Shown in pieces: positions 1 to 5,817 of a stretch of DNA of 10,334 bases. Each line of letters starts with the position of its first letter. The stretch's first letter is position 1. This stretch comes from Lachnospiraceae bacterium (GTDB lineage Bacteria; Bacillota_A; Clostridia; Lachnospirales; Lachnospiraceae), in NCBI GenBank assembly GCA_017464045.1, contig JAFUEG010000328.1, positions 1-10,334 on the forward strand, written 5' to 3'. A program made the position numbers and the translations under genes. The notes beneath the pieces are model-generated. The model was not told the origin of the DNA and searched no databases. It saw nothing but the letters and a program-made list of their open reading frames with translations.

Positions 1-505
1 CATCCTCTGATTCCTCAAAATCACCGGTAACACTTAAGCTATTGTCACTTTCTGTAGTTGTAATAAAAACCTTATCTGCATTTTTTACATATATAGCAGC
101 ACTGTCATCATTGGCTATATCAACACCATCAAGTACAAGCTGAACCTTTTCGTCATCTGCCACATCTACGATAATCTGACCATCACTCAGGCTGCCTGAA
201 AGCTTATAGCTGCCCGCCTTGGTAATAGTGATTGTATCCCCGTCTATCTCTACACCCGAAGCATCCGAACTTGAATCTCCGTCTGCCAGGATAATATCTT
301 CCGCATCATCATAGCTTATTTCATAATCTCTGTCTGAGAACATGTCATCTTCACTGACTATCTTTACATCAGCTGCTGTATCGCTTTCTGTAGCTACCTG
401 ACTGACTGTAGTACCGGTATCTCCTGTCTCACTTTTTTTACCGCATCCTGCCATACAAAGAATCATAACTGTTGCCATACTGACTGTTAAAAATTTCTTT
501 ATCAT
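1..505 (-). CDS. Cthe_2159-type carbohydrate-binding lipoprotein, N-terminal part
   Basis: The reading frame is open from ATG at 505 to the left edge, giving 168 visible codons with no stop, so the C-terminus lies outside the window. The start is supported by an AGGTGA ribosome binding site a few bases upstream. The product begins with a lysine-rich n-region, a hydrophobic stretch and a lipobox (CMAGC, Cys21), which predicts a lipoprotein anchored to the outer face of the membrane. An acidic Ser/Thr/Asp linker follows. From about residue 59 the pattern DYEISYDDAEDIILADGDSS and the later TKAGSYKLSGSLSDGQIIV match the start of the Cthe_2159 carbohydrate-binding beta-helix family, often annotated as carbohydrate-binding domain-containing protein. 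Pectic or acidic glycans are ligands of the founding member; the ligand here is unknown. The family call is from pattern recognition, not from a search. Confidence 0.85.
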   Translation of the reverse strand, partial: MIKKFLTVSMATVMILCMAGCGKKSETGDTGTTVSQVATESDTAADVKIVSEDDMFSDRDYEISYDDAEDIILADGDSSSDASGVEIDGDTITITKAGSYKLSGSLSDGQIIVDVADDEKVQLVLDGVDIANDDSAAIYVKNADKVFITTTESDNSLSVTGDFEESED

Positions 506-525
506 AATGATCACCTCATTTTATT

Positions 526-555
526 ATTTTATCAATTCCATAATAAGTTTGCCAA
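526..555 (-). promoter_or_regulatory. Probable promoter of the left-edge lipoprotein gene
   Basis: On the minus strand TTGGCA (555-550) is followed after 18 bases by TAAAAT (531-526). The predicted transcript start is only about 13 bases upstream of the ATG, which leaves just enough room for the ribosome binding site. The match is reasonable, but the very short leader makes it tentative. Confidence 0.45.
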
Positions 556-636
556 CAAAACATTTTTTTGTTAATGTTTATAGTCTGTCGGAAAATTTTT
601 TCCATGATTTTTCCCTTAACTTGTGTTTATGATAAT

Positions 637-658
637 ATGTGAACCTTATGCGAACCTT
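637..658. promoter_or_regulatory. 11-bp tandem direct repeat, candidate response-regulator site
   Basis: ATGTGAACCTT (637-647) is followed immediately by ATGCGAACCTT (648-658), an 11-bp tandem repeat with one mismatch. Direct repeats with one-helical-turn spacing are the usual binding geometry of OmpR/PhoB-family response regulators. The half-site spacing (TGTGAA, five bases, TGCGAA) recalls the WalR box, but with mismatches. It lies about 110 bases from both the leftward lipoprotein promoter and the rightward mgtE promoter, so its target is unclear. No regulator gene is in the window. Confidence 0.4.
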
Positions 659-770
659 AAGTTTCAAAAAAGTTTTAAAAATTTTCTGAATATTTCTCAT
701 TGCCAATAATTTTACTTATTTTAAAAATGATAGCTTCATACAAAGTACACGCATAGCAGTCTTTTTTTTG

Positions 771-799
771 TTGACTTTTTCTATTTAAAGTGTAATAAT
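771..799 (+). promoter_or_regulatory. Promoter of mgtE
   Basis: TTGACT (771-776) is separated by 17 bases from AATAAT (794-799), which is preceded by a TGt extension. Predicted transcription starts near 806, leaving a leader of about 254 nt before the mgtE ATG. Confidence 0.6.
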
Positions 800-805
800 A
801 GCTAT

Positions 806-1059
806 GGTAAAAATATATTGAAAAAGGTAGGTGGATAAAGTGGCAAACGGCGACAGTCATGGGTCAAACGGGCGATTGTGCATATACAGTTCAATAAAGT
901 GTAAGCCTTGTTTGGGTTCTGTCACTTTATTTACTTTGTATATGTAATTTTATCTGCCTGTGTATGACCCGCTCATACATAGGTATTATTTTGTCCTTTT
1001 GTCCCTTACGTCAGCGTTGAATTATTAAAGCTTCAACGAATGAAACGGAGGGTAAATAA
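806..1059 (+). promoter_or_regulatory. Long structured mgtE leader, candidate cis-regulatory RNA
   Basis: The leader can fold into a long interrupted stem: GGGTCA 861-866 with TGACCC 965-970, ACGGGC 868-873 with GCCTGT 956-961, CATATAC 881-887 with GTATATG 938-944, and AATAAAGTG 893-901 with CACTTTATT 923-931. ATAAAGTG occurs a second time at 835-842, and together with GACAG 852-856 it could instead capture CTGTCACTTTAT 919-930, so two exclusive folds exist. Nearer the gene, CGTTGAA 1015-1021 pairs with TTCAACG 1032-1038, and CCCTT 1003-1007 can pair with the ribosome binding site GGAGGG (1047-1052). This suggests control of translation. Many mgtE genes carry the Mg-sensing M-box (ykoK leader), but I could not match its hallmark blocks here beyond a GGGTCAA segment, so the class is left open. 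Confidence 0.5.
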
Positions 1060-2523
1060 ATGGAAGATAAAGTATTAAACAATGTATCTGATGATGCAGA
1101 GACTCAAAATGAGGCTGCCGAGGACGAAGCCGTTCAGAAAAAGCCTGATTATGAGTCCGAAATTCTTGGCATCATACGAAGCAATAATTCCCCAAAAAAC
1201 ATACTTAACAAGTTAGAGGATTATCATGCAAATGATATTGCTCAGGTTATCAGTGCGCTCAATACTCAGGAAATCAAAAAGCTTTTCAGAGTTTGTAATG
1301 CCGATATGCTGGCAGAGATATTTGAGTATCTGGACGAAGAGGATGTAGGAACTTATCTGAATGAAATGGATATAAGAAAGGCTGCTGCCGTTGTATCCGA
1401 GCTTGAAACGGATACAGCAGCAAATGTTCTGCATCAGATAGAAAAGGAAAAGCGTTCACTTATTATCGAAGCAATTAATCCGGAGGTTCAAAAGGAAATA
1501 CGACTTATCGCCTCCTTTGATGAGGACGAAATCGGTAGCCATATGACTACCAACTGTATCATTATAAGAGAAAATCTTACCGTTAAACAGGCTATGAGTG
1601 AGCTTGTGAGACAGGCTGAGGAAAATGATAACATTTCCACTATTTTTGTAGTTGATGAATACGATGAATTCTATGGTGCTATAGATTTGAAGGATTTAAT
1701 TATCGCGAGAAACACTGTTCCGCTCGATGATTTGATAGTTACCTCTTTCCCATACGTATACGCGAGCGAGACCATAGATGATTGTATTGAAAAGCTGAAG
1801 GATTATTCCGAAAGTATTATACCTGTACTTGATAATATAAATAAGCTTCTAGGTGTCATAACCGCACAGAGCATAATCGAAGTTGTCGATGATGAAATGG
1901 GTGAGGATTACGCACGTCTCGCAGGTCTTACCGCAGAAGAGGATTTACAGGAGCCTCTCGGTCAAAGTATGAAAAAACGTCTGCCTTGGCTTTTGGTTCT
2001 TCTTGGACTTGGAATGATAGTTTCAAGTGTGGTCGGCATGTTTGATAAGATTGTAAGAGAGCTTACTCTAATCATGGCCTTCCAGTCGCTCATCCTTGAT
2101 ATGGCAGGTAATGTCGGTACACAGTCACTTGCGGTTACCATCAGAGTTTTGATGGATGAAAATCTCACCTTTAAACAAAAAGGGCATCTCGTCATAAAGG
2201 AGATGCGTGTCGGACTATGCAACGGACTCTTGCTCGGTGCAATATCCTTTGTATTTGTCGGACTTTATATAATGCTTGCAAAACATAAAACCGCACTTTT
2301 TGCATATGCGGTTTCAGGCTGTATAGGTATATCTCTTGTACTTGCGATGCTTATCTCCAGCGCTGTCGGAACACTTATACCGCTCTTCTTTAAAAAGATT
2401 AAGGTTGACCCGGCAGTTGCATCCGGACCGCTCATCACAACCATAAACGACCTTGTAGCGGTTGTCACCTATTATGGCATGAGCTGGATATTACTGCTTA
2501 ATGTATTGCATCTTAAGGGATAG
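1060..2523 (+). CDS. mgtE: MgtE magnesium transporter
   Basis: The 487-aa product is a membrane Mg2+ channel of the MgtE family, close to the usual 450-470 aa plus an acidic N-terminal extension of about 30 residues. In order it has a cytoplasmic MgtE N superhelical domain (about 35-160), two CBS domains (about 162-222 and 223-281) that sense cytosolic Mg2+, a connecting helix, and a membrane region of about five helices from residue 308. The family signatures are visible: GNVGTQS at 350-356, and DPAVASGP at 450-457 followed by TTIND, whose Asp464 corresponds to the pore aspartate known from the Thermus structure. The start is fixed by GGAGGG seven bases upstream. The gene stands alone and is preceded by a long structured leader, so expression is probably set by RNA-level control. 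I am very sure of the family. Confidence 0.96.
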   Translation: MEDKVLNNVSDDAETQNEAAEDEAVQKKPDYESEILGIIRSNNSPKNILNKLEDYHANDIAQVISALNTQEIKKLFRVCNADMLAEIFEYLDEEDVGTYLNEMDIRKAAAVVSELETDTAANVLHQIEKEKRSLIIEAINPEVQKEIRLIASFDEDEIGSHMTTNCIIIRENLTVKQAMSELVRQAEENDNISTIFVVDEYDEFYGAIDLKDLIIARNTVPLDDLIVTSFPYVYASETIDDCIEKLKDYSESIIPVLDNINKLLGVITAQSIIEVVDDEMGEDYARLAGLTAEEDLQEPLGQSMKKRLPWLLVLLGLGMIVSSVVGMFDKIVRELTLIMAFQSLILDMAGNVGTQSLAVTIRVLMDENLTFKQKGHLVIKEMRVGLCNGLLLGAISFVFVGLYIMLAKHKTALFAYAVSGCIGISLVLAMLISSAVGTLIPLFFKKIKVDPAVASGPLITTINDLVAVVTYYGMSWILLLNVLHLKG

Positions 2524-2720
2524 TGTGCAGAGGGACATAATGTGACAAAGTTGCATGGATTGAATAACGATTTTCTAAAAAAGAATTTTTCCTCGTTTCC
2601 CTTATAGACAATTAATAAGGAAAATCAAGGGAAAACAGACATAATTTTCGATGTAATATGTTCGAAATGTGTTGAAAATAAAAGAATGTTAGATAAAGGA
2701 ATCTACAACCCGTAACTTGT
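2524..2720. other. Gene-free stretch between mgtE and the hairpin array
   Basis: No credible ORF is present. The only structure seen is a weak inverted repeat, TTTCCCTT (2596-2603) with AAGGGAAA (2627-2634), enclosing CCTTAT/ATAAGG. It is not followed by a good T-run, so it is at best a poor terminator for mgtE. Together with the adjoining array this makes a 614-base gap between convergent genes. Confidence 0.5.
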
Positions 2721-2725
2721 ATAAA

Positions 2726-3062
2726 TTACCTATAAGAATGTACTTTTAAGTTGTTCTTATAGGTAAAAGTTATACGAAACGAGCTGCTATTATCTCCAAA
2801 TTACCTATAAGAATATTCTTTTAAGTCATTTTTATAGGTAAAACATCTAAGGAATGAGCTAATATTTTTTCCAAATTACCTATAAAAATATACTTTTAAG
2901 TCATTTTTATAGGTAAAACATCTAAAAAATGAGCTAATATTTTTTCCAAATTACCTATAATAATATTCTTTAATCTATCTTTATAGGTAAATTTCTTAAA
3001 CAACTATCTAATATACTTTTGAAAACACCTATAAGATATCTCATAATTCTATCATATAGATA
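2726..3062. repeat. Tandem array of 75-bp hairpin-bearing repeats
   Basis: Four clear units start with TTACCTATAA at 2726, 2801, 2876 and 2951, exactly 75 bp apart. A decayed fifth starts with ACACCTATAAGAT at 3025. Each unit carries an inverted repeat (TTACCTATAAGAA, 15-nt loop containing CTTTTAAG, TTCTTATAGGTAA) followed by a linker of about 34 bp with the conserved words GAGCT and TTTCCAAA. Units 2 and 3 have almost identical linkers, differing at two bases. All frames of the unit contain stops on both strands, so it does not encode a peptide repeat. There are no unique spacers, so it is not a CRISPR array. The function is unknown: an RNA with repeated stem-loops or a set of protein-binding palindromes are both possible. 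Confidence 0.9.
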
Positions 3063-3111
3063 ATTATACTACACCTAATTTCCCCATATTTTATAGGCTC
3101 GATAGTTAAAG

Positions 3112-3150
3112 CCTTAATAAACAGAAACCTCTGTTTATTAAGGGTATTTT
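3112..3150. terminator. Stem-loop terminator overlapping the stop of the 165-aa gene
   Basis: CCTTAATAAACAGA (3112-3125) and TCTGTTTATTAAGG (3130-3143) form a perfect 14-bp stem with a 4-nt loop. The TAA stop of the minus-strand gene (3140-3138) is inside the stem. The plus side is followed by TATTTTCTTTT and the minus side by CTTTAACTAT, so it may act in both directions, shielding the convergent mgtE/array region from the minus-strand gene. Confidence 0.65.
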
Positions 3151-3635
3151 CTTTTGAAAAATGCATCTATGGATTCTTTTACCTCTTTAGGATCTCGAAT
3201 TTCATAAAAAACACCAAACTCATCAAAACTGTAAATATTCTTAAACACATCCGGCATATCATTATACTGTTTTTCTACTTGATCTCTTAATTTTATTAAA
3301 CAAGGATATTTATATGTTTTTACGAGATATGGCAATAAATAAGCGGCTCTTATCTCCTCATATAGATTGTATGCATAAGGAGTGGTTTGAGGAATCTTAA
3401 TTAAAGAATTAAATATCTTTTCTGAAAGAAATTTAACTTCCTCTTCTGAAGCATAATATGCGAATCCTCTTAATGCTGTCAGCTTTTCTTCCAATTTTCT
3501 TTCTTTTTTAAATGCCTTCTCAAAAAAATCCTTTGAAACATACTCACATTTAAACATGATTTCCTTTAGAAGTTGATGTCTTTTTGCTACATCTTTCTCA
3601 TCAAAATACTGTGTAATCAATTCTTCTTTAAACAT
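3138..3635 (-). CDS. Unrecognised 165-aa alpha-helical protein
   Basis: I do not recognise this family. The protein is cytosolic-looking: no signal peptide, no membrane segment, rich in Lys, Glu, Phe and Tyr, and apparently almost all helical with amphipathic repeats of about 35-40 residues. A HEAT-like or immunity-protein-like fold is possible but unproven. A visible sequence landmark is the aromatic segment FDEFGVFYEIRD before the C-terminal helix. The start is supported by AAAGGGG about nine bases upstream of ATG. The coding sequence is more AT-rich than mgtE or the GH3 gene, which could mean recent acquisition. It lies 71 bp downstream of the small lipoprotein gene on the same strand with no obvious terminator between them, so the two may be cotranscribed. 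Its stop codon is inside the downstream terminator stem. Confidence 0.8.
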   Translation of the reverse strand: MFKEELITQYFDEKDVAKRHQLLKEIMFKCEYVSKDFFEKAFKKERKLEEKLTALRGFAYYASEEEVKFLSEKIFNSLIKIPQTTPYAYNLYEEIRAAYLLPYLVKTYKYPCLIKLRDQVEKQYNDMPDVFKNIYSFDEFGVFYEIRDPKEVKESIDAFFKRKYP

Positions 3636-3706
3636 TAATTGTCCCCTTTAGTAACAATATTGTAATCCTCCGTCATAGATAAAAGTTAAGAAATAGTTAG
3701 CTTGGA

Positions 3707-4297
3707 TTATTCATCTACAAGGCATACTCCGGTTTCCAGATTCAAGATAAATTCTTTTACAACCTCTCCATCAGCGAGCAGTGTAAAATCATTCTCTTCT
3801 TGGTCGATGTATTCATGTTGTGTAACAAATATTAAATCCCCTAACTTATTTATTTTTGTTGTTATTCTCAATGAAGGATTTACGATAAAATGTATCTGAT
3901 TGTCCGAGGAAATATAAGCATTTGTGTATTCTATCGCCAGTTCCTTATCTATCTCCACATCTGAATATGTGACTAACATACGAAACATGCCGGTTTTGTC
4001 TTGCGGAACATTTTCATACCATACCGCTTTCGTATCACCAAGTTTTTCAATAAACTGCCGTCTTAATTTGATGATTTTGTCTTTGCCTTCATTATCCTGT
4101 GTCGAAATGTTGGGTATAGTTTCGCCTGTATTTGTATCTGCATCTTCTTTTTCCTTATTTTCTTCTTCATTAACAGTAGCACTATCCTGAACATTTATAT
4201 TATCTGTCTTTCTGACACAGGAAGAAGCCATTATGGCAATGAAAATCAGAATAAATATACAGATTAACGCTGTTTTCTTATCATGCTGTCTTAACAT
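3707..4297 (-). CDS. Small putative lipoprotein of unknown function
   Basis: The product (196 aa from the preferred start) has a charged N-terminus, a hydrophobic core at about residues 9-25 and a lipobox-like ASSC with Cys27, then an acidic low-complexity linker (Glu, Asp, Asn, Thr) and a C-terminal globular domain of about 120 residues. It is therefore probably tethered to the outer face of the membrane. I do not recognise the C-terminal domain. A longer frame starts at GTG 4309, but AGTGAGG sits correctly for the ATG at 4297 and overlaps that GTG, so the ATG is preferred. A TGG-extended TAAAAT at 4368-4376 is a plausible promoter. The unrecognised 165-aa gene follows 71 bp downstream. Small lipoproteins with variable tails are common in Lachnospiraceae; no pathway can be inferred. 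Confidence 0.8.
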   Translation of the reverse strand: MLRQHDKKTALICIFILIFIAIMASSCVRKTDNINVQDSATVNEEENKEKEDADTNTGETIPNISTQDNEGKDKIIKLRRQFIEKLGDTKAVWYENVPQDKTGMFRMLVTYSDVEIDKELAIEYTNAYISSDNQIHFIVNPSLRITTKINKLGDLIFVTQHEYIDQEENDFTLLADGEVVKEFILNLETGVCLVDE

Positions 4298-4367
4298 GTT
4301 TTTCCTCACTATCCCAATTTATCGTTTGAATCCATAAATATATATTTGATTATGAATTTACTTTCTC

Positions 4368-4376
4368 ATTTTACCA
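4368..4376 (-). promoter_or_regulatory. Possible extended -10 element for the small lipoprotein gene
   Basis: On the minus strand TGG is followed directly by TAAAAT (4373-4368), an extended -10. No good -35 is seen at the expected distance (only TTTATA/TTATAT-like sequence), so confidence is limited. The leader would be about 65 nt. Confidence 0.35.
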
Positions 4377-4470
4377 CTTTATGCAACAATATAAAAGAAC
4401 CCTATCCTTTTTCTTAATAGTGGGGTTATTTTTGAATGGATGAATTTGATAAAACTGTAATTGAAACAAA

Positions 4471-4500
4471 AGAAAAAAGGACCGTTTTCCCGATCCCTTT
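4471..4500 (-). terminator. Intrinsic terminator of the MerR-TipAS gene
   Basis: On the minus strand AAAGGGATCG (4500-4491) pairs with CGGTCCTTTT (4484-4475), counting G-U pairs, around a 6-nt GGAAAA loop. The 3' arm runs into a T6 tract and further T-rich sequence. It lies 17 bases after the MerR stop codon. Confidence 0.85.
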
Positions 4501-4516
4501 ACTCAATCGTATCTGA

Positions 4517-5380
4517 TTATTTATAAAATCCTGGCGATGTATAAAACGCTTCTATCGCTTCTCCTATATATTTTGCGGCTCCAGTTCCATAAACAGAATC
4601 TACACCTTTTGCCAGTTCTTCATTCTCCTGGTATCCTTTTGCTATATCCATCAAAAGCGTTCTTGCATCTTCAACCTGATAAAGCTGTTTTGCGACAAAA
4701 TCATACTCTCCGATTAACTGCCGAACTTCAAATGAATTTACATCAGTTCCCTTCATGTCCGCCAGCATCTTTTGAATGTTTCCAATCCTCTTCTGATAAG
4801 CAATGAACACCTCTGATTTTGGTTGATTTTTCAAAGATTCCTTTACAGCCTCCTTACTTCCATACCACTCAACCACTTTTGCATAATTTTTCTGAACTTT
4901 TTTATCAGAAGCACCATCAACCATGTGTTTCTCCCATTCCTCAATGCTACCATAACGTTCAATGAAGATCTGCTTCTGCGATTCGTTCATATTCTGAAGC
5001 ATATCGGTGAACAAGTCTTTCAATTCCGTTTCATCAAATACAGTAAAGTCCATATCATGATCTCCTTTCAACATAATGTCTAAGTTGGCAATAATGCGCT
5101 CCAGTCTCTGTTTTTTAAGACAGAGCATTTCTCGCTGTTTTGCCAAAACGCTGTTGTGATCAAGATCAGGATTGTCCATGATGAGTTTAATATCCGCAAG
5201 TGAAAGATACAACTCACGAAATACCAGTATCTGTCCAAGCTTTTCTATAGCTTTATCGTCATAAAGCCTATATCCTGCTTCTGTTACTTCTGTAGGCTTA
5301 AAAAGTCCGATTTCATCATAATAATGAAGCGTGCGCACCGAGATACCTGTAAGCTCCGATACTTCTTTAACTGTTTTCAT
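4517..5380 (-). CDS. MerR-family regulator with TipAS drug-binding domain (Mta/TipA-like)
   Basis: The 287-aa product has an N-terminal MerR winged helix-turn-helix (VKEVSELTGISVRTLHYYDE, then GLFKP and GYRLYDD), a dimerisation coiled coil at about 75-110, and a C-terminal domain from about 130 that resembles the TipAS antibiotic-recognition domain (ERYGSIEEWEKH, VVEWYGSKEA, AFYTSPGFYK end). Proteins of this layout, such as B. subtilis Mta and Streptomyces TipAL, bind hydrophobic or peptide drugs and activate transcription by untwisting promoters with long spacers. A longer frame begins at ATG 5389, but AGGAGG abuts that codon and is correctly spaced for the ATG at 5380. Its own promoter has the 19-bp spacer typical of MerR targets, so autoregulation is likely. 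No transporter gene is adjacent, so other targets are unknown. Confidence 0.93.
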   Translation of the reverse strand: MKTVKEVSELTGISVRTLHYYDEIGLFKPTEVTEAGYRLYDDKAIEKLGQILVFRELYLSLADIKLIMDNPDLDHNSVLAKQREMLCLKKQRLERIIANLDIMLKGDHDMDFTVFDETELKDLFTDMLQNMNESQKQIFIERYGSIEEWEKHMVDGASDKKVQKNYAKVVEWYGSKEAVKESLKNQPKSEVFIAYQKRIGNIQKMLADMKGTDVNSFEVRQLIGEYDFVAKQLYQVEDARTLLMDIAKGYQENEELAKGVDSVYGTGAAKYIGEAIEAFYTSPGFYK

Positions 5381-5411
5381 TATAGTCATCCTCCTGTTTC
5401 TTGATGAAGAT

Positions 5412-5442
5412 ATCGTAACCTATAACGGAACGTGAGAGTCAA
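5412..5442 (-). promoter_or_regulatory. MerR-type promoter/operator with 19-bp spacer
   Basis: On the minus strand TTGACT (5442-5437) and TACGAT (5417-5412) are separated by exactly 19 bases. The spacer contains an imperfect dyad (CGTTCC ... GGTTACG) between the two hexamers. This is the geometry of promoters activated by MerR-family regulators, and it lies directly upstream of the merR-tipAS gene. A related ACGATAT word recurs about 50 bp further upstream. Confidence 0.7.
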
Positions 5443-5487
5443 TAGCTATTTTTATTTTTTATATCGTTACGGAAGACATTTATCTGC

Positions 5488-5682
5488 CTATACACGTTTC
5501 ATCACATAGTCCACAACCTGCTCATCCATCTTATCCTCATCCATATAGTAAGCCTTCTTCTGCTGCGAACTGACATATACATTCTCTGTATTTAGGTATG
5601 GTTGATACAAAACGGTAATCGGAAGGGGCATCTCATATACCAATTTTAATTCTTCCAGATGTTCTTTTTCAATTTCAATCAT
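5488..5682 (-). CDS. Small unrecognised protein
   Basis: The preferred frame encodes 64 aa from the ATG at 5682, with GAGG nine bases upstream. The frame continues upstream to a TTG at 5736, giving up to 82 aa, but no good ribosome binding site supports that start. The product is acidic and hydrophilic (start MIEIEKEHLEELKLVYEMP, end MDEQVVDYVMKRV), with no signal peptide or membrane segment, and I do not recognise it. A plausible promoter lies upstream, just after the terminator of the SGNH gene, and the MerR promoter follows downstream, so it would be its own short transcript. It could be a genuine small protein or the decayed tail of a larger gene. Confidence 0.5.
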   Translation of the reverse strand: MIEIEKEHLEELKLVYEMPLPITVLYQPYLNTENVYVSSQQKKAYYMDEDKMDEQVVDYVMKRV

Positions 5683-5759
5683 TATCATATTCCTCGTTTT
5701 AACATTCTTCTCCATATACTTTGCAGATGGTTCCAAATCTTCTTACATTTGCTTTTTTG

Positions 5760-5788
5760 ATTATAACATCAATTTCTTATTTTGCCCA
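5760..5788 (-). promoter_or_regulatory. Probable promoter for the small ORF
   Basis: On the minus strand TGGGCA (5788-5783) is followed after 17 bases by TATAAT (5765-5760), which has a TGt extension. The -10 is a perfect consensus; the -35 matches at four of six bases. Confidence 0.5.
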
Positions 5789-5789
5789 T

Positions 5790-5817
5790 AAAAAAGAGGC
5801 CGCTCTATGCAGCCTCT
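5790..5817 (-). terminator. Intrinsic terminator of the SGNH hydrolase gene
   Basis: On the minus strand AGAGGCTGC (5817-5809) and GCGGCCTCT (5803-5795) form a 9-bp stem with one G-U pair and a 5-nt loop, followed by a T5 tract (5794-5790). The TAG stop codon of the gene (5807-5805) lies within the loop, so the terminator is embedded in the coding end. Confidence 0.88.

Noticed and set aside
826..850. MraZ-box-like TGG repeats (AGGTGGATAAAGTGGC)
   Set aside because: The repeats lack the regular GTGGG spacing, and no mraZ or division gene follows. The segment is better explained as part of the mgtE leader.
675..860. 61-aa minus-strand ORF in the mgtE upstream gap
   Set aside because: It is low complexity, overlaps the mgtE promoter and leader, and shows no good ribosome binding site.
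806..1059. Firm assignment to the M-box riboswitch
   Set aside because: Only a GGGTCAA segment and the gene context agree. The conserved 5' GGTGAGGCTCCT-type block was not found, so the class is left open.
1213..2468. Three minus-strand ORFs inside mgtE
   Set aside because: They are shadows of a strongly conserved coding frame, and their products show no domain.
2726..2990. Integron attC-like sites or a peptide-coding repeat
   Set aside because: The arms lack the attC core consensus and no integrase is present. All six frames of the unit contain stop codons.
2726..3062. CRISPR array
   Set aside because: The 75-bp units are adjacent and conserved along their full length; there are no unique spacers of constant size and no cas genes.
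4392..4436. Terminator from AACCC ... GGGTT followed by ATTTTT
   Set aside because: The stem is short with a bulge, no plus-strand gene precedes it, and the MerR gene already has a much better terminator at 4471-4500.
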